Assembly (NCBI RefSeq): GCF_000428885.1
Contig: NZ_KE386810.1
Location: 295,818-359,817, forward strand
Source of the DNA: Geothrix fermentans DSM 14018
Lineage (GTDB): Bacteria > Acidobacteriota > Holophagae > Holophagales > Holophagaceae
Reading direction: 5' to 3'
DNA: 64,000 bases
Position 1 is the stretch's first letter. Each line of letters starts with the position of its first letter. This document shows, one piece after another, positions 9,220 through 17,982 of this stretch. Both the position numbers and the translations under genes were made by a program. The notes under the pieces were generated by a model. It did no database searches, had not been told where the DNA came from, and saw only the letters and a program-made list of their open reading frames with translations.

Positions 9220-10329
9220 ATGCGCATCGGCATCTCCTGCTACAGCACCTTCGGCGGCTCGGGCGTCGTGGCCACGGAGGTGGGCAAGGCCCTGGCCGCC
9301 CGGGGCCACGAGGTGCACATCCTCAGCCCCAGCGTCCCCCCCCGCCTCCTGGGCTTCGAGGACCGCATCAACTTCCACGAGGTCCGGGCCACCACCTACC
9401 CGCTCTTCGAGGACGCCCCCTATTCCATCGCCCTCGGCTCCAAGATGGCGGATGTGGCCGAGCACCACGGCCTGGAGATCATCCACGCCCACTATGCCAT
9501 CCCCCACGCCATGGCGGCGCTGCTGGCCCGCATGGCGGTCCCGCGCCTGAAGGTGGTGACCACCCTGCACGGCACGGACATCACGGTGGTGGGCAGCGAC
9601 CCCAGCTACCTGCCCATGGTGAGGATGGCCATCCGGGAGAGCGACGGCGTCACGGCCGTGTCCGAGTACCTGCGGGACGAGACCATGCGGACCTTCGGCG
9701 TGGACCGGGAGATCGACGTCATCGGGAACTTCGTGGAGCCGCCCGGCCAGGAGCGCCCCGACTGCCGGGCCTGGCTGGCCCCCAAGTCCACGGCGGTGCT
9801 GACCCACATCTCGAACTTCAGGCCCGTGAAGCGGGTGATGGATGTGCTGAAGGTGTTCGAGCGCGTGCGGGCGGAAGTCCCGGTCCGCCTGGTGATGGTG
9901 GGCGACGGGCCGGACCGCGTGGAGGCCGAGGCCTACTGCCGGGACCGGGGCTTCGCCTCGGAGGTCCGCTTCACGGGCAAGCAGCTGGACATCGGCACCG
10001 TGCTGGCCTGTTCGGACGTCTTCCTGCTGCCCAGCGCCACGGAGAGCTTCGGCCTGGCGGCCCTGGAGGCCATGGGCCACCGGGTTCCGGTCATCGCCAG
10101 CCGCGTGGGGGGACTGCCCGAGGTGGTCCGACACGGGGTGGACGGCTTCCTGGAGCCCGTGGGCGATGTGGATGCCATGGCCGCCGATGCAGTGGAGATC
10201 CTCCGGGATGACACCCGGCGCCGGGCCATGGGCCTGGCCGCCCGGGAGCGGGCCCTCGGCACCTTCGCGGAAGGGCCCATCGTGGACCGGTACGAGGCGC
10301 TCTACCGGAGGGTCCTGGGCCACGCCTGA
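9220..10329 (+). CDS. bshA: BshA-type glycosyltransferase (bacillithiol biosynthesis, first step)
   Basis: 369 residues, GT4 fold. The N-terminal [29 protein letters not shown] and [16 protein letters not shown] are characteristic of BshA, which joins GlcNAc from UDP-GlcNAc to L-malate. The C-terminal donor-site block [20 protein letters not shown] carries the conserved Glu residues. The ATG at 9220 is preferred to 9202 because GGAGAGG precedes it at normal spacing. bshB and bshC are not in this window. Another GT4 role is possible but the N-terminal motifs are quite specific. Confidence 0.85.
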   Translation: MRIGISCYSTFGGSGVVATEVGKALAARGHEVHILSPSVPPRLLGFEDRINFHEVRATTYPLFEDAPYSIALGSKMADVAEHHGLEIIHAHYAIPHAMAALLARMAVPRLKVVTTLHGTDITVVGSDPSYLPMVRMAIRESDGVTAVSEYLRDETMRTFGVDREIDVIGNFVEPPGQERPDCRAWLAPKSTAVLTHISNFRPVKRVMDVLKVFERVRAEVPVRLVMVGDGPDRVEAEAYCRDRGFASEVRFTGKQLDIGTVLACSDVFLLPSATESFGLAALEAMGHRVPVIASRVGGLPEVVRHGVDGFLEPVGDVDAMAADAVEILRDDTRRRAMGLAARERALGTFAEGPIVDRYEALYRRVLGHA

Positions 10330-10394
10330 GGCCGCCACCTAAAATCAGGCTTTGTCCCGCGCATGTCGTTCAGGTAGGAGTCTTCGGGGGTTTC

Positions 10395-12929
10395 ATGGCG
10401 TGGCGGCGGATCGTCCTGGCGGTGGCCCTGGGGATCCTGCAACTCTCCGCCGAGGGCTGGCGGCGCCCCTTCCTCGTGCTGGGACCGGACCAGGGCCTGC
10501 CCGCGGGGGCCATCACCAGCCTCACCCAGGATGCCGACGGGTTCATCTGGCTGGGCACCGAGAGCGCGCTCCTCCGCTACGAGGGGGGGCACTCCCGGCG
10601 GTGGGGGCGGGAGGAGGGCCTGCCCTCGGGGTTCATCCACCGGGTGCTTCCGGCCGCCGGCGGCGGCGTCTGGGCCGCGACCCTGCGCGGCCTGGTGCGG
10701 GTGCGGGACGGGCAAATCCAGCCGGCGGTGCTGGGCCCCTCGCCGGTGGCGGACGCGGTGGCCCTCGACCGCGCTGGGCGCCTGTGGGCCCTGACCCGGG
10801 ATGGCCTCTTCGTCGAACAGGACGGGCTCCGGTTCGCCCGGCGGACCAGCCGGCCCGCAGGCCGGGTCTTCACCTTGTCCGGGGGGCCCAGCGGGGCGGT
10901 GTATCTGGGGACCGAATCCGGTCTCCGGGCCTTCCTGCCGGATGGGTCCGAGCAGGCCTGGGGGAGGGAGCAGGGACTCCCGGCCTCCGGTGTGGCCCAG
11001 GTGGTGGAGGATGGCGCCGGCCGGGTCTGGGCAGGGTCCGGCCGGTCGCTGGCCGTGAAGGCCGCGGGAAGCGCGAGGTTCCTCGACCAGTCCAGGCGCC
11101 TGAAGGCCAGTCTTTCGCCCAACAGCGTGCCGTTCCTCGACGCGGATGGGACGGTCTGGCTGCCGACCCAAGGCGGGGCCCTCCACCTGTCCGGTCCTGG
11201 CGACACCTGGCTGGACGCCGCCGGGGGGCTCCCCTTCCGGTGGGTCCGCACAGTCTTCCGGGATCGGGAAGGCACCCTCTGGATCCTGGGAACGGCCCTG
11301 GCGCGGCTGCAGGGCGGGGGACGTGTCTGGAACCACAGCCTGGCCGCAGGGGCCTCCGGGGAGGTGGTCTGGTCCATCCAGCGCAAGGAAGACGGCTCCC
11401 TGCTCGCGGCCACGGACAACGGCGCCGTGAAAGTCGCGGCCACGGGGCTGGCCCGCATCCCCGGCACCGAGGGCCACCGCATCAAGTGCCTGGCGGAGGA
11501 CCGGGACGGAACCCTATGGATGGTCAGCAGCATCGGCCCCACCCTCTGGCTCCATTCCGGCGAGCGGAAGGCGGTGGATGCCCCGCTGGGGGACCTGGGC
11601 TTCGCGGTGAACAGTGTCATGGCCGACCGGCAGGGCCGGATCTGGCTCGGGCACACCCGCCTCGGAGTGCTCCGGTGGGATCCCGCCGGCCGGCGGCTGG
11701 TCCAGGAGGTTCCGCCCCCCGGGCCCGGCTCCCTGGGCGTGTTCCGCATCCGGGAGGACAGCCAGGGACGCCTCTGGGCGGCCACCACGGCGGGCCTCTA
11801 CCTGCGGGGCCCCTCCGGCGCCTGGCGGCTCTATGGCGAGAAGGACGGATTGAAGCCCTTCGGGCTCTATGGAATGGCCTTCCTGCCGGATGGCAGCGCC
11901 TGGGTCCACTACCAGGAGCCTCAGGGGCTCACCCGCCTCCGCATCGATCAGGGCCGGCTGACGGTGCTGGAGCAGCGGGTCAAGGGGCAGGGGCTCCACT
12001 CGAACCTGGTCTACGCCGTGGAGGTAGATGCCCAGGGACGCACCTGGGCCACCACGGACCAAGGGCTCGACCGGGTGGACCCGGTCCTGCACATCGGCCG
12101 GCAGGAGGGGATGATCAGCGAGGACTGCGCCATCCAGGCCCTCCTGGCCGAGGGCGACCGCATCTGGGTCGGCACGGCCGCCGGGCTGGTCCGGTACGAG
12201 GTGGGTCCCGACCGTCCATCCGTGGCCCCGGTGGCGCACATTCTCCAGGTCCTTCACGGAGATCGGCGCTCCGATCCCCCGTGGACCAGCCTTCCGCCCT
12301 TTCCGCGGACCGAGGCCACCGTGTCCTTCCGGGTGGCCGCGCCCACCTTCCTGGACGAGTCCGCCGTCCGCTTCCAGGTGCGGCTCCTGGGGCTGGAGGA
12401 TGCCTGGCGGGAGGCGGACGGCCGCCAGGTGCGCTATCCGGCACTGCCCGGAGGCCACTACCGCTTCGAGGTCCGGGCCGCGCAGGGCGGCGGTGAATGG
12501 GGCCCCACCGCCGGGTTGGATTTCCGGGTCCGGCCGCCCTGGTGGCGGACCTGGTGGGCCATGGGCCTAGGCGGCCTGGCCTTCCTGGGCCTGGGGGTAC
12601 TCATCCTGCGCCTGCGCGTGGCGGCCCTGGCGCGGGGGAAGGCAGAGCTGGAACTGCTGGTGGCCCGCCGGACCGAAGAGCTCCAGGCCCGGAACACCGA
12701 GCTTTCCGAGGCCCTGGGCAAGGTGAAACAGCTCTCGGGCCTGCTCCCCATCTGCGCCAGCTGCAAGAAGATCCGGGACGACAAGGGCTACTGGAACCAG
12801 CTGGAGCACTACATCAGCGCCCACTCCGGAGCGGACTTCACCCACGGCATCTGCCCGGATTGCGCCGATGCCCTGTACCCCGAGCGCCGCCGGATGCTCG
12901 GTCGGGAGGAGCCGGACATCGGCACCTGA
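10395..12929 (+). CDS. Two-component-regulator propeller protein with Y_Y_Y domain and a C-terminal Cys4 module
   Basis: 844 residues. A signal peptide (about 1-20) is followed by two seven-bladed propellers made of Reg_prop repeats of the form G.IW.GT..GL.R (about 30-610), a Y_Y_Y domain (about 640-715, ending YRFEVRA...W), one membrane span (about 718-742) and a coiled coil (745-782). The expected histidine kinase or output domain is missing. Instead the protein ends in a 60-residue module with CASCKKIRDDKGYW and GICPDC, giving Cys787, Cys790, Cys820 and Cys823. A periplasmic ligand is probably sensed and signalled to this cytoplasmic, probably metal-binding, tail. No response regulator or GGDEF partner is adjacent. 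Confidence 0.85.
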   Translation: MAWRRIVLAVALGILQLSAEGWRRPFLVLGPDQGLPAGAITSLTQDADGFIWLGTESALLRYEGGHSRRWGREEGLPSGFIHRVLPAAGGGVWAATLRGLVRVRDGQIQPAVLGPSPVADAVALDRAGRLWALTRDGLFVEQDGLRFARRTSRPAGRVFTLSGGPSGAVYLGTESGLRAFLPDGSEQAWGREQGLPASGVAQVVEDGAGRVWAGSGRSLAVKAAGSARFLDQSRRLKASLSPNSVPFLDADGTVWLPTQGGALHLSGPGDTWLDAAGGLPFRWVRTVFRDREGTLWILGTALARLQGGGRVWNHSLAAGASGEVVWSIQRKEDGSLLAATDNGAVKVAATGLARIPGTEGHRIKCLAEDRDGTLWMVSSIGPTLWLHSGERKAVDAPLGDLGFAVNSVMADRQGRIWLGHTRLGVLRWDPAGRRLVQEVPPPGPGSLGVFRIREDSQGRLWAATTAGLYLRGPSGAWRLYGEKDGLKPFGLYGMAFLPDGSAWVHYQEPQGLTRLRIDQGRLTVLEQRVKGQGLHSNLVYAVEVDAQGRTWATTDQGLDRVDPVLHIGRQEGMISEDCAIQALLAEGDRIWVGTAAGLVRYEVGPDRPSVAPVAHILQVLHGDRRSDPPWTSLPPFPRTEATVSFRVAAPTFLDESAVRFQVRLLGLEDAWREADGRQVRYPALPGGHYRFEVRAAQGGGEWGPTAGLDFRVRPPWWRTWWAMGLGGLAFLGLGVLILRLRVAALARGKAELELLVARRTEELQARNTELSEALGKVKQLSGLLPICASCKKIRDDKGYWNQLEHYISAHSGADFTHGICPDCADALYPERRRMLGREEPDIGT

Positions 12930-12940
12930 CTGCGGCGGCC

Positions 12941-14107
12941 CTAGAACTCGTCCTCGAACAGCCGGGGGGCGTGGCCTCCGTCTCCGTGGAAGGCGCCGCC
13001 GGGATCCTGGCCCGCCTCCACCAGCCGGGCCGCCCGGATCCCCAGCAGGCGGAGCTTGCGGTCGAGGGGCACCCGCCGCAGGTTGCTGCGGGCGGCCTCG
13101 AGGAGCGAGGTGGGATCGGCCACGGGGCGGGGCAGGGTGAGGTCGCGGGTGACCGTCGAGAAATCCTCGAAGCGCAGCTTGATGCCGACGTTCTGGGCGC
13201 GCCAGCCCTTGCGGGCCAGATCTCCCGCCAGGCGCTGGCAGAGGTCGAGGAGGATGCGGGACAGCTCCTCGCGGTCCTGCCTCGGATGCAGATCCCGCTC
13301 GAAGGTGGTCTCCCGGCTGATGGACTTGGGCTCCCTCACCAGCACCAGGGGGCGATCGTCCCGGCCGTGGGCGGCCTCGTGGAGCCAAGCACCGTAGCTC
13401 CGGCCGAAGTGCTCCACCAGCCAGGCCGGATCGGCCCGGGCGAGCTCCCCGATGGTCTGGAGGCCGAAGCCCGCCAGCTTCGAGGTGGCCTTGGGGCCGA
13501 TGCCGTTGATGGCCGAGCAGGGCAGGGGCCAGATGCGCGCGGGGATGTCCTCGAAACCCAGGGTCGTGAGGCCGTCGGGCTTCTGCAGCTCTGAGGCGAT
13601 CTTCGACAGGAGCTTGTTGGGCGTGATTCCGATGGAGCAGGTGAGGCCCGTGGCCTGGCGGACGGCTTCCTTGAGCCGCCGGGCCAGCTCCGCGGATTCC
13701 CCCTCCACCGCCGTCAGGTCGATGTAGATCTCGTCGATGCCCCGGTCCTCGATCTGCGGAGCCACCTCGGCCACGGCGGCCTTGAAGGCCCGCGACATCC
13801 GGACGTAGGCCTCGAAGTGGGCGGGCAGCAGGATGGCCTCCGGCGCCAGCGCCGCGGCCTTCATCAGCCCCATGCCGCTGCGGACGCCGAAGGCCCGGGC
13901 CTCGTAGGTCGCCGTGGTGGCCACGCCCCGGCCCACGTAGTCCTTCAGCCGCGGGAAGCCGCCCTCCGGAGAGGCTGCGGTGGACCGTCTGCCACCCACC
14001 ACCACGGGAAGCCCCTTCAGCTCCGGGTGTTCCAGCAGCTCCACCGAGGCGAAGAAGGCGTCCATGTCCAGGTGGGCGATGCGGCGCGGAGATGAGGGCG
14101 TTTCCAT
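12941..14107 (-). CDS. dinB: DNA polymerase IV (Y-family, DinB)
   Basis: 388 residues. Translesion polymerase. HLDMDAFFASVE opens the palm domain and GIDEIYIDLT supplies the second acidic pair; GITPNKLLSKIAS and INGIGPKATSKL (helix-hairpin-helix thumb) follow, with a little-finger domain beyond. The start at 14107 is chosen so the protein begins METPSSPRRIAHLDMDAFF; the longer frame upstream has no similarity. The C-terminus ends with a plain acidic tail (LFEDEF), which could serve as a beta-clamp-binding peptide. No LexA box was seen in front of it. Confidence 0.93.
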   Translation of the reverse strand: METPSSPRRIAHLDMDAFFASVELLEHPELKGLPVVVGGRRSTAASPEGGFPRLKDYVGRGVATTATYEARAFGVRSGMGLMKAAALAPEAILLPAHFEAYVRMSRAFKAAVAEVAPQIEDRGIDEIYIDLTAVEGESAELARRLKEAVRQATGLTCSIGITPNKLLSKIASELQKPDGLTTLGFEDIPARIWPLPCSAINGIGPKATSKLAGFGLQTIGELARADPAWLVEHFGRSYGAWLHEAAHGRDDRPLVLVREPKSISRETTFERDLHPRQDREELSRILLDLCQRLAGDLARKGWRAQNVGIKLRFEDFSTVTRDLTLPRPVADPTSLLEAARSNLRRVPLDRKLRLLGIRAARLVEAGQDPGGAFHGDGGHAPRLFEDEF

Positions 14108-14183
14108 GGGGTGTCCCAGCGAACCAGGATGGCGGAGCGGGGGGCGTATGGGCAAGGCGAACCGGGATGCGCGGCAGCGCGAC

Positions 14184-14218
14184 GGCAGACTCGAACTGCC
14201 GGCCCAGGGAATATAATC
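14184..14218 (-). repeat. Decayed tRNA-Met 3'-half fragment in the dinB/coxS intergenic region
   Basis: These 35 bases match bases 17218-17252, the T-arm, variable loop and anticodon 3' side of tRNA-Met, at 31 of 35 positions. The first 18 are identical. No acceptor, D-arm or closed cloverleaf is present, so it is a fragment and not a functional tRNA. A perfect TATAAT (14212-14217) now lies within its decayed end and could be the -10 element of the following gene. Confidence 0.65.
14212..14217 (+). promoter_or_regulatory. Possible -10 element of the molybdenum hydroxylase operon
   Basis: TATAAT lies 42 bases ahead of the ATG at 14259. No convincing -35 is seen at 16-18 bases upstream, so this is only suggestive. 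GGAGG at 14248-14252 is the ribosome binding site. Confidence 0.3.
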
Positions 14219-14258
14219 GAGCCATCTCTCATGAAGTTCTCTGCGCCGGAGGTTCCCG

Positions 14259-14735
14259 ATGAAGGCCACCGTCTCGTTCGTGCTTAACGGCAAACCCGTG
14301 ACCGTCGAGAGCCCACGCGACCGCATGCTGGTATGGGCCCTGCGCGACGAACTGGGGCTCACGGGCACCAAGGTGGGCTGTGAGGCGGGACTCTGCGGGG
14401 CCTGCACCGTGCTCGTGGACGGGGAGGCCATGCCCTCCTGCTCCACGGCCCTGGGTGAGGTGGCCGGGAAGTCAGTGCTCACCATCGAGGGTCTGGCGGT
14501 GGAGGGGAAACTCAACCCCGTCCAAGAGGCCTTCAAGGAGCACCACGCCTTCCAGTGCGGCTACTGCACCTCCGGGATGATCATGGCCGCCTGGGCCTTC
14601 CTGAAGAAGAAGCCCAAGGCCACCCGGAGCGAGATCGTCGAGGCCATGGAGGGGAACCTCTGCCGCTGCGGCGCCCACGTGCGGATCCTGGACGCGGTCG
14701 AATCGGCCGGCAAGGCCATGGGAGGTGCGCGATGA
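14259..14735 (+). CDS. (2Fe-2S) small subunit of a xanthine dehydrogenase-family molybdenum hydroxylase
   Basis: 158 residues, the usual size of CoxS/IorA-type subunits. A plant-ferredoxin-like 2Fe-2S cluster is held by Cys41, Cys46, Cys49 and Cys61, and a second four-helix cluster by Cys100, Cys103, Cys135 and Cys137 (QCGYCTSGM and CRCG). It passes electrons away from the molybdenum subunit encoded next, with which it overlaps by ATGA. No FAD (CoxM) subunit follows, as in isoquinoline 1-oxidoreductase (IorAB) and periplasmic aldehyde oxidoreductases. Confidence 0.94.
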   Translation: MKATVSFVLNGKPVTVESPRDRMLVWALRDELGLTGTKVGCEAGLCGACTVLVDGEAMPSCSTALGEVAGKSVLTIEGLAVEGKLNPVQEAFKEHHAFQCGYCTSGMIMAAWAFLKKKPKATRSEIVEAMEGNLCRCGAHVRILDAVESAGKAMGGAR

Positions 14736-16828
14736 GACGGCGGGACTTCCTCGAAAGCGTCGCCGCGGGCACGCTGACCTTCTTCTTTACCACCCCTCTC
14801 GGCTCCGCGCCCATCATTCCGACCCGGCCCGGCGCCTACCCCGAGGACTTCAACGCCTACCTGAAAATCGCCGCCGATGGCCGTGTCACCTGCATGGTGG
14901 GGAAGGTGGAGCTGGGGCAGGGGGCCATGACCGTTCTGGCCATGCTCGTGGCCGAGGAACTGGAGCTGGATCCGGCCAAGGTGGACATGGTTCTGGGCGA
15001 CACGGACCTCTGCCCCTGGGACATGCCCACCGGCGGCTCCCTGACCATGTGGCACACGGCCCCGGTCCTGCGGGGCGCGGCGGCCGAGGCACGGGCGGTG
15101 CTGCTGCGCATGGCCTCCCGGGCCATGGGCGCCCCGGTTTCTGACCTTGTCCTGAAGGATGGGGCCATCTGGATGAAGTCGGCTCCCACCCGCCGGACCA
15201 CCTTCGGGGAGCTGGTGCAGGGGCGGAAGCTGGAGCGGCACCTGGGCAAGGTCAAGCCCAAGCCTCTCGCCGACTGCACCGTGATTGGCCGCCGCGTCCC
15301 CCGCAAGGACGCCCTGGCCAAGGTCACCGGCGCCGCCAAGTACGCCGGTGACCTGCGGCTTCCCGGGACGCTCCACGCCTGCATCCTGCGCCCCCCGGCC
15401 CAGGGCCAGACCCTGGTCTCGGCGGACACCTCCGCCGCGGAGCGGGTGCCGGGCGTCCGCATCGTGCGGGACGGCAGCCTCCTGGCTGTGCTCCATCCCC
15501 AGCCCGACACGGCCCGCAAGGCCCTGGCCCTGGTGAAGGGCACCTTCGAGGGCCCCGAGCCCGACGTGGACGACGCCCGCATCTACCAGTACCTCGTGGA
15601 CAAGGCGGCGCCCGGGCAGCGTGTGGTGATCTCCCGCGGCGATGTGGCGGTGGGTGAGAAGCGGGCCGCCACGGTGGTGGAGGCGGAGTACCGCAACGCC
15701 TACGAGAGCCACGCCACGCTGGAACCCCATGTGTCCGTGGCCCAGTGGGAGGGGGGGCGCATGACGGTCTGGTCCTCCACCCAGTCGCCCTTCGTCTTCC
15801 GGGATGCCGTGGCCGAGGCCCTCAAGCTGCCTGGGGACAAGGTCCATGTCATCGCCCAGTTCGTGGGGGGCGGCTTCGGCGGCAAGCTCGCGGGTCCTGA
15901 TGCCGTGGAGGCCGCGCGCATCGCCCGGCAGGTGCCCGGCGTGCCCATCCAGGTGGCCTGGAACCGGGAGGAGGATTTCTTTTTGGACGGCTACCGGCCC
16001 GCCGCCGTGGTGAAGCTGCGCTCCGGCCTGGATGCCGGGCGGGGCGCCATCACCTTCTGGGACTCCACCGTGGCGGGTGTCTCCCAGGGTGAGGCCGAGC
16101 TGGCCTACGAGATGCAGACGAGCCGGTACCAGGCGCCTACCGTTTCCAGCCTCCATCCGCTCAAGGTCGGGGCCTGGCGCGCCCCCAATGCCCACACCAA
16201 CGCATTCGCCCGGGAGAGCCAGCTGGATGCGCTGGCGGCCAAGGCCGGCCTGGATCCCGTGACCCTGCGCCGCCGTCTCATTACCGACGCCCGCCTGCTG
16301 AACCTCCTGGACTTGGCCGTGGAGACCTTCGGCTGGGAGCCCGCGCCCGGGCCCACGGGCCGGGGCATCGGCCTGGCGTGCGGGGCCTGGCGCCAGGGGC
16401 TCGTGGTGGCCATCGCCCAGGTGTCCGTGGACAAGGCCACCGGGGCGGTCAAGACGGAGCGGTTCCTCGAGGCCGTGGATGTGGGTCTCGTCGTGAACCC
16501 CGATGGGGCTCGCCAGCAGGTGGAGGGCGCCATCACCCAGTGCATCGGGCAAGCCCTCAGCGAGGAGATCCGCTTCAAGGGTGGCCGCATCCTCGACAAG
16601 AACTTCGACACCTACCTGCTGCCGCGATTCTCTGCCATCCCGCGCATCCAGGTCGTGTTCGCGGACACCGGCACCTCCGTCACGCAGGGGATCGGCGAGC
16701 CGCCCGTGGTGCCTGTGGCCGCCGCCCTCGCCAACGCCGTGTTCGATGCCACCGGGGCCCGGGTCACCCATGTGCCCTTCACACCGAAGCGGGTGCTGGA
16801 GGCGCTGAAGCAGGTGCCTGCGAAGTGA
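14732..16828 (+). CDS. Molybdopterin-binding catalytic subunit, IorB-like molybdenum hydroxylase
   Basis: 698 residues. Starts MRRRDFLES, a Tat-like twin-arginine motif, then a hydrophobic segment, so the complex is probably exported to the periplasm. GKVELGQGAMT, FVGGGFGGK and GIGEPPVVP are molybdopterin-contact motifs; the Glu of GIGE is the likely base at the active site. Oxidises an aldehyde or N-heterocycle with water as oxygen donor; substrate unknown. ATG at 14732 overlaps the small subunit's stop. With no flavin subunit, electrons probably go to a cytochrome or quinone. The usual chaperone/XdhC gene is not nearby. Confidence 0.9.
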   Translation: MRRRDFLESVAAGTLTFFFTTPLGSAPIIPTRPGAYPEDFNAYLKIAADGRVTCMVGKVELGQGAMTVLAMLVAEELELDPAKVDMVLGDTDLCPWDMPTGGSLTMWHTAPVLRGAAAEARAVLLRMASRAMGAPVSDLVLKDGAIWMKSAPTRRTTFGELVQGRKLERHLGKVKPKPLADCTVIGRRVPRKDALAKVTGAAKYAGDLRLPGTLHACILRPPAQGQTLVSADTSAAERVPGVRIVRDGSLLAVLHPQPDTARKALALVKGTFEGPEPDVDDARIYQYLVDKAAPGQRVVISRGDVAVGEKRAATVVEAEYRNAYESHATLEPHVSVAQWEGGRMTVWSSTQSPFVFRDAVAEALKLPGDKVHVIAQFVGGGFGGKLAGPDAVEAARIARQVPGVPIQVAWNREEDFFLDGYRPAAVVKLRSGLDAGRGAITFWDSTVAGVSQGEAELAYEMQTSRYQAPTVSSLHPLKVGAWRAPNAHTNAFARESQLDALAAKAGLDPVTLRRRLITDARLLNLLDLAVETFGWEPAPGPTGRGIGLACGAWRQGLVVAIAQVSVDKATGAVKTERFLEAVDVGLVVNPDGARQQVEGAITQCIGQALSEEIRFKGGRILDKNFDTYLLPRFSAIPRIQVVFADTGTSVTQGIGEPPVVPVAAALANAVFDATGARVTHVPFTPKRVLEALKQVPAK

Positions 16829-16851
16829 ATTGACTCAACCGTTTTCGAAGG

Positions 16852-16879
16852 CTCAGGACCACGCATGCGTGGTCCTGAG
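16852..16879. terminator. Palindromic terminator after the molybdenum hydroxylase operon
   Basis: Perfect 28-base palindrome with arms CTCAGGACCACGCA. It starts 24 bases after the stop of the catalytic subunit. No T run follows, so termination efficiency is uncertain. Confidence 0.5.
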
Positions 16880-16881
16880 GA

Positions 16882-16958
16882 GGCAGACTCGAACTGGCCA
16901 GCGGCTGGCCCCGGCCGCGGACGCTGCGCAGGCCCCACTGGGGCCTTGCTCGCTGCGG
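16882..16958. repeat. 77-base direct repeat, copy 1 (tRNA T-arm at its edge)
   Basis: Identical over 77 bases to 17036-17112. The first bases, GGCAGACTCGAACTG, are the T-arm of tRNA-Met in the same orientation as the real gene at 17207-17283; with the bases just before, the match to the tRNA is 18 bases. The remainder (CCCCACTGGGGCC hairpin and flanks) is not tRNA. Confidence 0.9.
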
Positions 16959-17035
16959 GCTGCCTTCGTTGGAACTGGCTGCACCTCACCGGCAACCAAC
17001 AACTGACTCCGACCGAGGTACGCGTTGGCCAAAGG

Positions 17036-17112
17036 GGCAGACTCGAACTGGCCAGCGGCTGGCCCCGGCCGCGGACGCTGCGCAGGCCCCACTGGGGCCT
17101 TGCTCGCTGCGG
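17036..17112. repeat. 77-base direct repeat, copy 2
   Basis: Exact copy of 16882-16958, offset by 154 bases. Ends shortly before an inverted copy of the tRNA T-arm at 17136-17152. Confidence 0.9.
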
Positions 17113-17173
17113 CCTACCGGGCCGCCGCTGTTTCTCGGCAGTTCGAGTCTGCTTCCTCTTTCGGACGTACAGA

Positions 17174-17203
17174 AGAAGATCGGAGCCGTGGCTCCGATCT
17201 TCT
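17174..17203 (-). terminator. Hairpin terminator of tRNA-Met
   Basis: Stem of 14 perfect pairs (AGAAGATCGGAGCC) around a two-base centre (effectively a four-base loop), a few bases past the 3' end of tRNA-Met on its own strand. The following minus-strand bases are pyrimidine-rich (TTCTGT) but not a true T run. Confidence 0.55.
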
Positions 17204-17206
17204 TTG

Positions 17207-17283
17207 TGGTGGCTGGAGGCAGACTCGAACTGCCGACCTAGGGATTATGAGACCCTCGCTCTAACCACCTGAGCTACCCAGCC
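17207..17283 (-). tRNA. tRNA-Met(CAT), elongator type
   Basis: 77 bases with the CCA end encoded. Reading the minus strand: acceptor GGCTGGG pairs with TCCAGCC, D-arm AGCTCAGGTGGTTAGAGC, anticodon loop CTCATAA and T-arm GGCAGTTCGAGTCTGCC. The anticodon stem has a U-U pair at its base. The elongator identity is chosen because the initiator would have a mismatched first pair and three G-C pairs in the anticodon stem, and because the tRNA-Ile2 hallmarks are seen instead in the CAT tRNA at 25767. Confidence 0.9.
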
Positions 17284-17319
17284 ATGAAGGAGCAGTGTAG
17301 CGTGGGTGCGGGTCTCCGT

Positions 17320-17982
17320 CTACGCCAGATCATTCACGAGCACCACGATGAGGCGCTTGGGGCCGTGGACGCCGTAGGCGAGGGTCTGTTCGATGTCGGC
17401 GGTCTTGCTGGGGCCGGAGATCATCAGGGCGTTGGGGGGCAGGGCGCGGCCCCAGCCCAGGGTCTTCACGGCGGACCAGAAGGTGTCGTGGATGGTGGAG
17501 GCGCGCAGCAGGGCGATGTGGATGGGCGGCACCAGGGACATGAGCCGCGGTTCCGCGGGGCCCGGGAGCAGGAGGAGGCTGCCGGTCTCGGCCACGCCGC
17601 CGATGGTGCCGGTGAAGCCGCCGTCCACGCCGTGGAAGAGCTCGTCCTTGAACGCCTCGATGGGGCGGTCGTAGGGCTTCAGCTCGGTGCCTCCCGCAGG
17701 CCAGGCGGCGGCCAGGGCCGCGCCGGCCTCGCTGGCGGGGCCGTAGAGCAGGTTCTTCAGGCCCTCGCGCTCGCAGAAGGCGCGGATGACGGCGGGCCAG
17801 TCGTTGGGCGTGGCCTCCAGGAATTCCGTGTGGACCGCTTCCATGCCCTTGCGGAGCAGGGCGGGGCGCTGGGCCGCGGGCCACTGGCGGCGTTCGAGGA
17901 CGGCGGTATCCAGGGCCGGCAGGTCGCCGGACTCGCCGGAGGCGCGGAGGCGGCCGAGGATGGCGTTGCGGGCATCACTCAT
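17320..17982 (-). CDS. lldG: LUD-domain lactate utilisation protein (LldG/LutC)
   Basis: 220 residues, LUD domain (about 50-218). Third component of the LldEFG (LutABC) L-lactate dehydrogenase. The conserved GGFTGTIGGVAETGSLLL and PPIHIALL blocks are visible; the latter also occurs in LldF. Last gene of the lactate operon; its start overlaps the end of lldF by eight bases. The operon order dld-lldE-lldF-lldG is the same as in Shewanella. Confidence 0.93.
   Translation of the reverse strand: MSDARNAILGRLRASGESGDLPALDTAVLERRQWPAAQRPALLRKGMEAVHTEFLEATPNDWPAVIRAFCEREGLKNLLYGPASEAGAALAAAWPAGGTELKPYDRPIEAFKDELFHGVDGGFTGTIGGVAETGSLLLLPGPAEPRLMSLVPPIHIALLRASTIHDTFWSAVKTLGWGRALPPNALMISGPSKTADIEQTLAYGVHGPKRLIVVLVNDLA

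Larger units (their letters stand above)
16829..17206. other. Non-coding region built of terminators and tRNA-derived repeats
   Basis: 378 bases without a credible gene. It contains a palindromic terminator, two identical 77-base direct repeats that each begin with a tRNA-Met T-arm sequence, an inverted T-arm copy (17136-17152, GGCAGTTCGAGTCTGC) and a hairpin just after tRNA-Met. Open frames here run through the tRNA and have no protein character. Confidence 0.75.

Noticed and set aside
14184..14218. A possible second tRNA-Met at the dinB/coxS gap
   Set aside because: Only the T-arm and variable region are recognisable; no acceptor or D-arm, so it is a fragment.
16865..17272. Plus-strand open frames through the repeat region and tRNA-Met
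   Set aside because: They read through both 77-base copies and the antisense of the tRNA; no start signal and no protein similarity.
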